Assembly (NCBI GenBank): GCA_002425225.1
Contig: DILV01000034.1
Span: forward strand, 28,303-92,302
Origin: Thiothrix sp. UBA5583
Lineage (GTDB): Bacteria; Pseudomonadota; Gammaproteobacteria; Thiotrichales; Thiotrichaceae
Direction: 5' to 3'
DNA length: 64,000 bases
Shown: piece by piece, positions 1 to 8,261 of the stretch
Layout of the letters: each line of letters opens with the position of its first letter
Position numbering within the stretch: position 1 is the stretch's first letter
Translations under genes and position numbers: made by a program
Notes under the pieces: model-generated
Told to the model about the DNA's origin: nothing
The model's database searches: none
What the model saw: the letters and a program-made list of their open reading frames with translations, nothing else

Positions 1-342
1 GCAGAGGAAAGCATTTCCGGCATTCATCTGGATGGCTCCGGCGGCCTGATGGATGGCCTGCATGGAGGAGCCGCAGAAGCGGTTGACAGTAACGCCACCG
101 ACGGCTTGCGGCAAGCCTGCCATCAGTACTACCAGCCGCGCCATGTTGAAACCTTGTTCGCCTTCAGGGAAGGCGCAACCGAGGATCAGGTCTTCGATGT
201 CTGTGCCAGCCACGCCGGTTTTCGCCAGCAGGCCGAGGACGGCGGCAGTCGCCAGATCGTCGGGGCGGACTTTGGCGAACACGCCCTTGTTGGCGAGGGT
301 GAACGGGGTGCGGGCGTACCCGGCGATTACTACGCTCTTCAT
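1..342 (-). CDS. Thiolase (acetyl-CoA acetyl/acyltransferase), N-terminal part, cut by window edge
   Basis: The first 114 codons of a thiolase are visible and the rest lies left of the window. The protein begins MKSVVIAGYARTPF, the usual thiolase start. The nucleophile motif NRFCGSSMQA, with the cysteine that carries the acyl group, lies near residues 88-97. Thiolases split or form 3-ketoacyl-CoA with CoA and act in the cytoplasm in fatty acid or branched-chain degradation. The start is supported by an AGGAGG box a few bases upstream. A LiuR-like MerR regulator lies just behind it on the same strand, which fits acyl-CoA catabolism. The family is clear, but the degradative (FadA) and acetoacetyl-CoA forming (AtoB/PhaA) types cannot be told apart from this fragment. 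Confidence 0.93.
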   Translation of the reverse strand, partial: MKSVVIAGYARTPFTLANKGVFAKVRPDDLATAAVLGLLAKTGVAGTDIEDLILGCAFPEGEQGFNMARLVVLMAGLPQAVGGVTVNRFCGSSMQAIHQAAGAIQMNAGNAFLC

Positions 343-366
343 AAGCCTCCTCCTAGGTGGTTTGTA

Positions 367-468
367 CCCCTCACCCCAACCCCTCTCCCTCAAGGGGAGA
401 GGGGCTAAGAGATCAGCATTTTTGTTCCCCCTCTCCCCTTGAGGGAGAGGGGGTTAGGGGGTGAGGGG
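367..468. repeat. REP-like palindrome, large G/C-rich inverted repeat
   Basis: Two C/G-rich arms, about 367-404 and 427-468, are near-perfect reverse complements separated by about 22 bases. Each arm contains its own smaller palindrome (CTCCCTCAAGGGGAGAG type). The structure could form a strong cruciform or hairpin and probably works as a bidirectional terminator or REP element between the thiolase and the MerR gene. The right arm lies inside the 3' end of the MerR gene and is translated as PLTPSPSRGEG. That peptide is a common by-product of such palindromes in bacterial genomes. Confidence 0.8.
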
Positions 469-856
469 TAATTTCGGAGTCGGGCAGATGACTAAGGCAT
501 TCCGTTTCAATCCGCGTCAGTTCCTGCAAGGTCAGCGCCAAATCCTCCTGTTGCTGGCGCAGAGCCTGAACTTTTGCTTGTACCTTGTCCAGCAGGTAAC
601 GCAACTGGCTGGTGTGGGCAGGGTCGCATTCGGCGTGGTAGAGGGAGAGGAATTCGCCGATGTCTTCCAGCGAAAACCCCAGCCGTTTGCCACGCAGGAT
701 CAGCGTCAGGCGTGCTTTGTCCTTGTAGTTGTAGACGCGGTTGGAACCCGCCCGCTGGGGCTGGAGTAACCCCTTGTCTTCGTAAAACCGGATAGCGCGG
801 GTGGTGATACCACACTCATCAGCCAGTTCGGAGATGCTCCAAAGTTTCTGCTCCAT
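413..856 (-). CDS. MerR-family regulator, LiuR-like
   Basis: This is a 147-residue MerR-type DNA-binding protein. The helix-turn-helix and wing sit in residues 5-70, with the signatures ITTRAIRFYEDKGLL and LILRGKRLGFSLEDI. A dimerisation coiled coil follows (about 75-120). This pattern matches the LiuR group, which controls leucine/isovalerate and acyl-CoA degradation genes in proteobacteria. The ATG at 856 is preferred because AGGAG sits five bases upstream; a GTG six bases further out overlaps that box. The last 19 or so residues are encoded by the REP palindrome, so the natural C-terminus was probably shorter or replaced. The neighbouring thiolase gene and an ACGT-TA-ACGT palindrome upstream support the assignment. 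No metal-binding cysteine pattern of MerR/CueR type is present. Confidence 0.88.
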   Translation of the reverse strand: MEQKLWSISELADECGITTRAIRFYEDKGLLQPQRAGSNRVYNYKDKARLTLILRGKRLGFSLEDIGEFLSLYHAECDPAHTSQLRYLLDKVQAKVQALRQQQEDLALTLQELTRIETECLSHLPDSEITPHPLTPSPSRGEGEQKC

Positions 857-887
857 AGTCACTCCTTTGGGCTGATACTAGAGCTGG

Positions 888-903
888 TTAACGTTAACGT
901 CAA
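888..903. promoter_or_regulatory. Candidate LiuR-type operator
   Basis: TTAACGTTAACGTCAA is a near-perfect palindrome (14 of 16 positions) with the core ACGT-TA-ACGT. It lies between the divergently transcribed MerR regulator and the nucleotide cyclase gene, about 32 bases before the regulator start codon. As I recall it, the LiuR site in proteobacteria has the same ACGT-NN-ACGT form, so autoregulation is likely. Control of the thiolase through readthrough is an inference. Confidence 0.55.
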
Positions 904-981
904 ATACATGACGTTTTGTGTTGTTATCGCCTAAAATCTGACATCGCCGTTTATCGAAAAATGTGCCACATTCATAGGACG

Positions 982-3180
982 ATGTGGCACAAGTACCGAC
1001 AACATACCCCTGAAATCCTGCTCGGCCTGCTGATCAGTTTGCTGCTGGCAATGGTGCTGGTTTCCCCGACCAACCCGCTCAGTAGCCTGTTGAGCCGCGC
1101 TGAAATGGCTTTATATGACCTGCGAATCCGGCTGGGAGAGGGTTTTACGCCCACAGAAAACGAGCCACCCATCATCATCGTCGACATCGACGACCGCAGC
1201 CAAGTACAGGAAGGCCGCTGGCCTTGGCCCCGCCAGCGGGTTGCCGAGCTGATCCAGAAAATTGGCACACAGGAACCTGCCCTGATCGTGCTGGACATTC
1301 TGTTCGGTGCAACCGAACCAGTCAAACACCCCCCGGCTTCAGCAAGTTGCAGCGCCGAAGTGTGTGCCATTCCACTACGCCCTTCGGTATCCACCAGTGA
1401 AGCTGACCGGCAACTGGCAGCCGCACTAGAACAGCATGATATCGTCACCGGTTTTCTGTTTCATGAGGAATATCTGCTCAACGGTACATTACCGGACAGC
1501 CCCAAACCCGTAGCCACCAACGTGTTGCCGACCTGGGAACCGCTGGGGCATTCCACCAGCCTACCGGTCATCCAGCGTGCGGTCAAAGCGCAAGGCTACA
1601 TGAATGCGCTGATGGCAAGTGATGGAACCATCCGGCGGATGCCGCTGTTCCTGCAATACAACGGCTACCTGTACCCTTCCCTGACCCTAGCTGCCGCACA
1701 ACGCTTCCTGCTGGAAAACGAATGGCAAGCACAAATCGCCCGTATCGGTACGCAGGAAGTCTATGCCGGTTTAGGGCTGGGAGCGCGATTCGTTCCCACC
1801 GACATGCATGGCAGCGTACTGATTCCCTACGCTGCCCGTCAGCCGCATTTCCCGTCTGTATCCGCCACTGACCTGATGCGCGGAGCCATTTCAGGCAAAA
1901 CGCTGGAAGGCGCAATTGTGATGGTGGGTACATCAGCGCAATTGCTGGGGGATCTGAAACCAACCCCGGTGCAGGCTTCCTTGCCCGGTGTCGTCATCCA
2001 TGCGCATACCCTGCAAGGCTTGTTGCACCCGGAAATCCTCCTGCACGAGCCAGCTTGGGGGCTGACCATCGAGCTGATCGGGCTGGCGGCACTGACACTG
2101 TTGATGCTGATGTTGTATCCGCTGTGCGGGCCGCGTGTGCTGTTGCTGACCGCTACCACCCTATTGCTGATTGTCATCGCCGCCAATGTGTGGATGTGGC
2201 ACGCGGAACACATCCGTCTTGACCTGTTGCCTTCCCTGCTGCTGGTGTTTGCCGTCACTGGCATCTTTGCCACTTACGACATGTTGCGGGAAAACCGCGA
2301 ACGCAAGCATTTGCAGCACCTGTTCGGGCAATACGTGCCACCCGAACACATCCAGCAGCTCATGACTACGCCCGCTAACGCCAGCCTTGCCGGGGAAAAG
2401 CGCGACATGACGGTATTGTTTGCCGACTTGCACGACTTCACGGCACTGGCAGAACAACTGGATACCCAAACCCTGAAAAACCTGCTCAACCGTTATCTGG
2501 ATGCGGCAACCGGCATCATTTTCCAGCACAACGGCACGGTCGACAAATACATTGGCGACATGGTGATGGCATTCTGGAATGCGCCGCTGACGGAACCCGA
2601 ACATGCGCGGCAAGCTGTCCTGACGGCACTGAGCCTACGGCACATGTTGCAGGAAAATGCCGAAAATTACCGTAAACAGGGCATCACGCCCTTGCACCTG
2701 GGCATCGGCATCAACAGCGGGGAAATGAATGTCGGCGACATGGGTTCCAGTTACCGGCGTGCTTACACCGTCATCGGTGATGCGGTCAATCTGGCAGCAC
2801 GGCTTGAATCCCTGACCCGTCATTACGGCGTGGATATTCTGGTCAGCGAACACACCCGCCAACACTGCAAGGGCGTAGTATTCCGCACGGTTGACCGGGT
2901 ACAAGTCAAAGGCAAACAGGAAAATGTGTTGCTGTACCATCCGCTGGGGCTGGGGGAAGAAATTACTCCCCACATCCGCCAACTTTACCAGCTACACGAA
3001 CAGGCCATGCAACATTACTGGCAAGGCAACTGGCAAGCGGCAGCGAAACAGTTTGCGCATGTCCTGATGCATACACCGCATGACCCACTGGCAGCACTTT
3101 ATTTACGGCGTATTGCGCAGTTGTCGCAAAGCGATCTACCCAAGGCGTGGAATGGGGTTTATGCTCACCAGCATAAGTAA
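982..3180 (+). CDS. CHASE2-domain adenylate/guanylate cyclase
   Basis: This is a membrane-bound class III nucleotide cyclase of about 732 residues. After a first membrane helix near residues 10-30 comes a long periplasmic CHASE2 sensor domain. Two to three more helices follow (around residues 350-440), then a cytoplasmic catalytic domain. The metal-binding aspartates are visible in VLFADLHDF and in VDKYIGDMVMAFWNAP, and the C-terminal half of the domain carries YTVIGDAVNLAARLE. The protein probably makes cAMP from ATP in response to an unknown periplasmic signal. The ATG at 982 is preferred because AGGA lies just before it, but the ATG at 961 and an in-frame TTG at 916 are possible. It stands alone between the regulator and the RnfD-like gene. 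Confidence 0.9.
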   Translation: MWHKYRQHTPEILLGLLISLLLAMVLVSPTNPLSSLLSRAEMALYDLRIRLGEGFTPTENEPPIIIVDIDDRSQVQEGRWPWPRQRVAELIQKIGTQEPALIVLDILFGATEPVKHPPASASCSAEVCAIPLRPSVSTSEADRQLAAALEQHDIVTGFLFHEEYLLNGTLPDSPKPVATNVLPTWEPLGHSTSLPVIQRAVKAQGYMNALMASDGTIRRMPLFLQYNGYLYPSLTLAAAQRFLLENEWQAQIARIGTQEVYAGLGLGARFVPTDMHGSVLIPYAARQPHFPSVSATDLMRGAISGKTLEGAIVMVGTSAQLLGDLKPTPVQASLPGVVIHAHTLQGLLHPEILLHEPAWGLTIELIGLAALTLLMLMLYPLCGPRVLLLTATTLLLIVIAANVWMWHAEHIRLDLLPSLLLVFAVTGIFATYDMLRENRERKHLQHLFGQYVPPEHIQQLMTTPANASLAGEKRDMTVLFADLHDFTALAEQLDTQTLKNLLNRYLDAATGIIFQHNGTVDKYIGDMVMAFWNAPLTEPEHARQAVLTALSLRHMLQENAENYRKQGITPLHLGIGINSGEMNVGDMGSSYRRAYTVIGDAVNLAARLESLTRHYGVDILVSEHTRQHCKGVVFRTVDRVQVKGKQENVLLYHPLGLGEEITPHIRQLYQLHEQAMQHYWQGNWQAAAKQFAHVLMHTPHDPLAALYLRRIAQLSQSDLPKAWNGVYAHQHK

Positions 3181-3197
3181 CAACCAATCACTGCCTT

Positions 3198-4013
3198 ATG
3201 TCGTATTCCAGCAGACTTGACCCGCGTCATTACCAACTCACGGTACAAACCAGCCTGCTGTTGTGGGGCATCTGGGTGTTGGAATTTCCGGTTACAGGGC
3301 TACAAATCGCTGCCGTTATTGGCACTGCCTTGCTGACCCAGATGCTGTTTTGCCATCTGTTCAAACTTCCCTACCTGTTATTGAGCACCCTCAACACCAG
3401 TTTGTCCGTACTGTTACTGTTACATGCTCAAGGCGAGCTGTGGTTGGCAATCGCAGTAGGCTTGAGTATTGCCAGTAAATTCTTGCTGCGGGTGGATGGC
3501 AAGCATGTGTTCAACCCGTCCAACTTCGGCATCGTTGCGGTACTGCTGCTTACCCATGACGCATGGGCAGCACCGGGGCAATGGGGTCATGGTTTGTGGC
3601 TATTCCTGTTGCTGGCGGGTAGTGGCTTAGTGGGCTTGGTGGGCTGGCGCACCATGTTGACCAGCGTGAGTTTTTTACTGACCTATGCCGTATTATTATT
3701 CCTGAAAGCCACTTGGCTAGGCGACCCGTGGTCTATTCCGCAACATCAATTGCAAAATGGCTCCTTGTTATTGTTCAGCTTTTTCATGCTGTCTGACCCG
3801 AAAACCACCCCCGCGCATCCTGTTGGGCGCATCCTGTTCGGGATGAGTGTTGCCCTGCTGGCGGTGTGGTTGCAATTCCGTCTATTCCTGCCGAACGCAT
3901 TTTTGTATGCCCTGTTAGCCTTGTCACCCAGTGTGTTTTTGTTCAACCGCTGGTTGAATTACCCCGCATTTGAATGGTCAAAACCGACAACCAAACCAGA
4001 GGAAACCCCATGA
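3198..4013 (+). CDS. RnfD/NqrB-family membrane protein, orphan
   Basis: This 271-residue, very hydrophobic protein has about eight membrane segments. It resembles the RnfD/NqrB subunit of ion-pumping Rnf and Na+-NQR complexes: KHVFNPSNFGIV in the middle and FFMLSDPKTTPAHPVGR near residue 197 are typical of the family. The SGAT-type motif whose threonine carries covalent FMN in NqrB and RnfD is not visible, so it may not be flavinylated. No other rnf or nqr gene lies nearby. It overlaps by four bases (ATGA) with the DUF2330 gene downstream, so the two are probably translated together and work together. Function in electron transfer is inferred from the family only. Confidence 0.78.
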   Translation: MSYSSRLDPRHYQLTVQTSLLLWGIWVLEFPVTGLQIAAVIGTALLTQMLFCHLFKLPYLLLSTLNTSLSVLLLLHAQGELWLAIAVGLSIASKFLLRVDGKHVFNPSNFGIVAVLLLTHDAWAAPGQWGHGLWLFLLLAGSGLVGLVGWRTMLTSVSFLLTYAVLLFLKATWLGDPWSIPQHQLQNGSLLLFSFFMLSDPKTTPAHPVGRILFGMSVALLAVWLQFRLFLPNAFLYALLALSPSVFLFNRWLNYPAFEWSKPTTKPEETP

Positions 4014-5320
4014 AAAAAATAATCAGTGCCGCCGCCTTACTGACAGTGAGTTTACTGCCAACCCAAGTATCCGCCTTTTGCGGCTTTTACGTTGCCAAAG
4101 CCGACACTGGCTTGTTCAATGAATCCTCCCAAGTGGTGTATACACGCGATGCCGACCGCAGCATTGTCACTATGGGCAGCGATTTCAAAGGCGATGTGAA
4201 AGAGTTTGCGATGGTCGTACCCGTACCCGTTGTCGTGCAGAAAGAGCAGGTCAAACTGGTCAACAACAGCACCATCAAGCATCTGGATGCCTACACCGCT
4301 CCGCGTCTGGTGGAATATTTCGACGACGACCCGTGTGCACATATCATGTATGAAAAAGCCATGCCCGCCCCGGCAATGGCTCCCAAACCCGCCCCAGCAG
4401 CCCGCGCCAGGGAACTGGGCGTCAAGATCGAAGCGCAATACACCCTGGGTGAATACGACATCATGGTATTGTCAGGTCAAGAAAGCAGCGGCCTGATCAC
4501 CTGGCTGACCGAAAATGGCTACAAAATCCCGCAAGGTGCTGAGCCGGTAGTCAACAGTTACCTCAAGCAGAACATGAAATTCTTCATCGCCAAGGTCAAC
4601 CTCAAGGAATACTCTAAAACCGGCTTCACCCAGTTGCGCCCGATTCAAGTCAATTACCGCGAAAAACGTTTTATGCTGCCGATCCGTCTCGGCACGGTGA
4701 ATGCCAACGGTAAGCAGGACTTGTTCATTTATGCCCTGACCCGTAACGGACGGGTGGAAACCACCAACTACCGCACCGTCAAACTGCCAAGCGATCTGGA
4801 AATTCCCGCATACGTCAAGGACAAACAGCAGTTTGCCAATTTCTACCGTGACATGTTCCGCAATCAGGTGGAAAAGGAAGGTGGCGCAGTCTTCCTCGAA
4901 TACGCCTGGGACATGAGCTGGTGCGACCCCTGCGCGGCTGACCCGCTTTCCAGTAAGGAATTGCAGGAACTCGGCGCATTCTGGGTGAAACCGGAAACCA
5001 ACAACATGGGCAGTGGCGCAGCGGATGCTTACGTCACCCGCCTGCATGTACGTTACGACCGCGAAACCTTCCCGGAAGATCTGATGTTCCAGTCGACAGG
5101 CAACACCGAAAACTACCAAGGACGCTATATCATTCGCCACCCTTGGCAAGGTGAAGCCTCTTGTCCGGCAGCCCGTGACTACCTGAACAGGACTGCACCA
5201 AAACAGCAGGAGGAAGCCGCCAAGAATCTGGCAAAAATGACCGGATGGGATATTAACGAAATCCGCAAGCAGTTGCCAAAGCTGAAGAAATCAGCAAGTA
5301 CAACGCCTTGGCAGGAATAG
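4010..5320 (+). CDS. DUF2330-family exported protein
   Basis: The 436-residue product has a clear Sec signal peptide (KKIISAAALLTVSLL...VSAFC, cleaved near residue 23) and is expected in the periplasm or anchored at its outer face. The body matches the uncharacterised DUF2330 family. It is rich in beta structure and has a CxxC pair in the segment SWCDPCAADP, plus other cysteines near the N-terminus that could form disulfides. The ATG at 4010 is chosen because GAGGA sits seven bases upstream and it overlaps the stop of the RnfD-like gene. The pairing suggests the protein forms the periplasmic part of a small membrane redox or transport unit. Its biochemical role is unknown. Confidence 0.82.
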   Translation: MKKIISAAALLTVSLLPTQVSAFCGFYVAKADTGLFNESSQVVYTRDADRSIVTMGSDFKGDVKEFAMVVPVPVVVQKEQVKLVNNSTIKHLDAYTAPRLVEYFDDDPCAHIMYEKAMPAPAMAPKPAPAARARELGVKIEAQYTLGEYDIMVLSGQESSGLITWLTENGYKIPQGAEPVVNSYLKQNMKFFIAKVNLKEYSKTGFTQLRPIQVNYREKRFMLPIRLGTVNANGKQDLFIYALTRNGRVETTNYRTVKLPSDLEIPAYVKDKQQFANFYRDMFRNQVEKEGGAVFLEYAWDMSWCDPCAADPLSSKELQELGAFWVKPETNNMGSGAADAYVTRLHVRYDRETFPEDLMFQSTGNTENYQGRYIIRHPWQGEASCPAARDYLNRTAPKQQEEAAKNLAKMTGWDINEIRKQLPKLKKSASTTPWQE

Positions 5321-5333
5321 TTTTCATGCACAT

Positions 5334-5357
5334 CAGCGCCTCCCTGACGAGGCGCTG
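5334..5357. terminator. Hairpin between convergent genes
   Basis: CAGCGCCTC and GAGGCGCTG form a perfect nine-base stem with a six-base loop. It lies between the converging DUF2330 and lysA genes and probably ends both transcripts. There is no strong T-run on either side, so it may be a weak or Rho-assisted terminator. Confidence 0.55.
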
Positions 5358-5369
5358 ACACTTGATGCC

Positions 5370-6617
5370 TCAGGGCAGTACGCTTTCCCCGCGCAACAGA
5401 TCGTCCAGCGTCTCGCGGTTGCGCACCACGTGAACTGCATCACCATCCACCATCACTTCCACCGCACGCGGACGGGTGTTGTAGTTGGACGACATGGTGA
5501 AACCATACGCACCGGATGAACGTACCGCCAGCAAATCCCCCGGCTGGATAGTGAGATCACGTTCCTTGCCGAGAAAATCCCCCGTTTCGCACACCGGCCC
5601 CACGATGTCGTAAGTGCTGGTTTCACCCTCACGCGGAATCACCGGAATGATTTCCTGCCACGCACTGTACAAGGCGGGGCGGATCAGGTCGTTCATTGCC
5701 GCATCCACCACCGCGAAATTCTTGTATTCCGCCAGTTTGAGGAATTCGACTTCTGTCACCAGAATCCCGGCATTGGCAGCAATCGCCCTGCCCGGCTCAA
5801 CGAAAATCTCGTACTGGCGCAAACGTTCATCGGTGAACAGTTGCGCCATATAATCCGCTGGGCTGGGCGCTTCCTGCCCTTCGCGGTAACGCACACCCAA
5901 ACCACCACCGATGTCGAGGTGATGCACGTGGATGCCTTGCGCCGCCAGCCGTTCCGCCAATGCCAACACCCGTTGCAGCGCATCCATGAAAGGTGAAAGC
6001 GTCAGCAATTGCGAGCCGATATGACAATCAATTCCCACCACATTCAGGTGCGGCATCGCGGCGGCTTTCACATAAACGGTTTCGGCACGGTCAATTTCAA
6101 TCCCGAACTTGTTTTCTTTCAGACCCGTGGAAATGTAGGGGTGGGTTTGTGCATCCACATCCGGGTTAACGCGCAGGGAAATTGGCGCGATTTTACCCAT
6201 GTCGCCCGCTACTGCATTGATGCGGTCAAGCTCAGCTTCGGATTCGACATTGAAACAGCGGATACCAACTTCTAAGGCTTTACGGATTTCTGCGGCTTTT
6301 TTGCCTACGCCTGAAAACACCACCTTGCTGGGGTCGCCGCCTGCACGTAATACCCGCTCCAATTCCCCGGCTGACACAATGTCAAAGCCCGAACCCAAAC
6401 GGGCAAACAGATTGAGGATGGCGATATTCGAGTTGGCTTTGACCGCGTAACACACTAGATGCGGTTGTGTGCCAAAGGCATCGTTGAAAGCGTGCCAGTG
6501 CCGTTCCAACGTGGCGCGGGAATAAATGTAGCACGGTGTGCCGTGGGCGCGAGCAATGTCGGTGACAGCCACGTTTTCGGCGTAGAGCTGCCCGTTGCGG
6601 TATTCAAAATGATCCAT
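5370..6617 (-). CDS. lysA: Diaminopimelate decarboxylase
   Basis: LysA makes L-lysine from meso-diaminopimelate with pyridoxal phosphate, the last step of the lysine branch, in the cytoplasm. The 415-residue length is normal. The lysine that binds PLP is K60 in VCYAVKANSN. The glycine-rich phosphate loop GGGLGVRY and the active-site segment GPVCETGDFLG, with its cysteine, are present, as is the C-terminal SSGAYGFTMSSNYN segment. It follows lptM by 12 bases on the same strand, the usual gammaproteobacterial arrangement. Nothing unusual is seen. Confidence 0.97.
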   Translation of the reverse strand: MDHFEYRNGQLYAENVAVTDIARAHGTPCYIYSRATLERHWHAFNDAFGTQPHLVCYAVKANSNIAILNLFARLGSGFDIVSAGELERVLRAGGDPSKVVFSGVGKKAAEIRKALEVGIRCFNVESEAELDRINAVAGDMGKIAPISLRVNPDVDAQTHPYISTGLKENKFGIEIDRAETVYVKAAAMPHLNVVGIDCHIGSQLLTLSPFMDALQRVLALAERLAAQGIHVHHLDIGGGLGVRYREGQEAPSPADYMAQLFTDERLRQYEIFVEPGRAIAANAGILVTEVEFLKLAEYKNFAVVDAAMNDLIRPALYSAWQEIIPVIPREGETSTYDIVGPVCETGDFLGKERDLTIQPGDLLAVRSSGAYGFTMSSNYNTRPRAVEVMVDGDAVHVVRNRETLDDLLRGESVLP

Positions 6618-6629
6618 GTATGTAAGCCT

Positions 6630-6746
6630 TTATTTCGCCTGTTCCTGTTTTTGTTTCGCCTCATCCGGCATGTAGAGCGGCCCCTTGTTGCCGCAGCCTG
6701 CCAGTAACGCCAGTACGATAGCCAATCCTAAGTATTTTTGCAGCAT
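6630..6746 (-). CDS. lptM: Small lipoprotein LptM (YifL-like)
   Basis: This 38-residue gene is easily missed. It reads MLQKYLGLAIVLALLAGC, then GNKGPLYMPDE and a Gln/Lys-rich tail. The lipobox LAGC is cleaved before the cysteine, and GNKGPLY is the hallmark of the LptM/YifL family. LptM binds the LptDE translocon at the outer membrane and helps LptD fold with correct disulfides. Placement immediately upstream of lysA is conserved in gammaproteobacteria and supports the call despite the short length. Confidence 0.9.
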   Translation of the reverse strand: MLQKYLGLAIVLALLAGCGNKGPLYMPDEAKQKQEQAK

Positions 6747-6878
6747 TGTTTATTATCCCGTTTTTTGGTCAGTGCAGTGCAGGATAACGGCTGACAACGC
6801 GATAATAAAGAAAGGTTTGCAGCCCTGTCTGAATTGTTATACAAGAAATGCTGACATTCACCCCCAAAGGCTTCCCCG

Positions 6879-8261
6879 ATGATGGATAGCACCCAAACCT
6901 TACACGAGCGGCTGACCCGTTTGCAGCAGCAATACGACCTCGAAACCCGTGTGGAAGAACAGATGCGGCTGGAAGCCCTGATAGCCGACACGCGCCAGCA
7001 TTTGTTGCAACGCTTGCAACAGGAAGCCCATCGTCGCAAAGGTAATGGTGCTTACTGTGAAGCCATGGATGTCTGGCACGAGATATTGCAGCACCAGCCC
7101 AACGACAGCGTTGCCACCCAAGCCCTTGCGGAACTGGAACAAATGCTGGCGCAAACCACCCAAGTTACCGAACTGGTTAAAGTGTTGTCACGCATCAAGG
7201 CAATCCGCCCGCTGTTCAAGGAACTCAGCACCGCCCTCAAACAGCCCAGCCATACCGCCGAATACCAAACCTTGTGGGAACAAGTACGGTTTTTTCTGGA
7301 TACCGCCGAGCCGGATGTGGAAGGTTTCATGCTGTGGTGGGAAGAGGAACGCCCGTGTAGCCAGACCTCGGTGCAAAACGTCGATAGTGCGCGGCTCGCG
7401 GCACGGGTACAGCGTGGGGAAATGGTGCTATTCCTCGGTTCGGGGATTGCCAGCAATTACGCCGACACAGGGCAGCACGAAAGCGAATGGGTGCAGCAAT
7501 TGGCGCGGCATATCGGTTACGAGACTTTCAACGGCACGTTATCGTCCATCGCGGAGTATTACCAGTTGCGCCCGGACTTTGGGCAATCGGCATTGCTGGA
7601 AAACTTGCGCACCCAATTGCCGGATAATGTGCGCCAAGTGCTGCTGTATCAAGCCTTGGCGAAGGTTTCCGCCCCGCTGATTCTGATTTCGGCGGCTTAT
7701 GACACGCTGCTGGAGCAAAGTTTGCGCGAGGCGGGCAAGCGGTTTGTGGAATTTGCTTCCATCGTGCGCCGCAGTGAGGATTACGACATCGGGCACGTCC
7801 TTGTGAGTTTTTCGGACAATAGCCAACCGCCACAAGTGTACCCGGAAGAAGCTTTGTCACGGCTGCGGCTGCTGGAAAACGGCTATTCCATCGTCTACAA
7901 AATTCGCGGCACTTGTGGGGTGGCAGACAGCGAACAGGAGGATGTGCGGCGTGACGCGCTCACCCTGTCGGAAAGCAATTACTTCAGCTTTGCACGGTAT
8001 GCGGACAAGATGATTCCGGGGTATCTGGCGCGGCAATTGCGCAACCGGGGTTTTTTGTTTGTCGGCTATCGCCCGCGTGAGTGGGAAGACCGCTTGCTGG
8101 CGAGTGCCTTGCTGGAAAAACGCTCTTCGCAAGAGCCGTGTTATGTCATTGGCGAAACACCAGAGCCGCTGGAAGCGGTGTATTGGGAGTCACGTAACGT
8201 GAAACAGTATCGGATTGGGATACGGGAACTGGATCGGTATTTGTTGGAGGTGGGAGCATGA
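6879..8261 (+). CDS. SIR2-like protein with N-terminal coiled module
   Basis: This 460-residue protein has three parts. Residues 12-44 form a charged coiled module (RLQQQYDLETRVEE) that recurs almost unchanged at the C-terminus of the peptidase 6 kb downstream. Residues 45-95 look like a TPR-type helical hairpin. Residues 180-460 resemble a SIR2-like (SIR2_2) Rossmann domain, with LFLGSGIA at 185-191 and LFVGY at 393-397. Two usual catalytic spots are altered: the TTNYD-like motif reads SAAYD (271-275), and the KxHG motif reads KIRG (341-344), so the expected Asn and His are missing. It may have lost NADase activity and act as a binding or adaptor protein. The stop overlaps the STAND gene start (ATGA), so the two are translationally coupled, as in split SIR2-STAND defence systems. 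Confidence 0.72.
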   Translation: MMDSTQTLHERLTRLQQQYDLETRVEEQMRLEALIADTRQHLLQRLQQEAHRRKGNGAYCEAMDVWHEILQHQPNDSVATQALAELEQMLAQTTQVTELVKVLSRIKAIRPLFKELSTALKQPSHTAEYQTLWEQVRFFLDTAEPDVEGFMLWWEEERPCSQTSVQNVDSARLAARVQRGEMVLFLGSGIASNYADTGQHESEWVQQLARHIGYETFNGTLSSIAEYYQLRPDFGQSALLENLRTQLPDNVRQVLLYQALAKVSAPLILISAAYDTLLEQSLREAGKRFVEFASIVRRSEDYDIGHVLVSFSDNSQPPQVYPEEALSRLRLLENGYSIVYKIRGTCGVADSEQEDVRRDALTLSESNYFSFARYADKMIPGYLARQLRNRGFLFVGYRPREWEDRLLASALLEKRSSQEPCYVIGETPEPLEAVYWESRNVKQYRIGIRELDRYLLEVGA

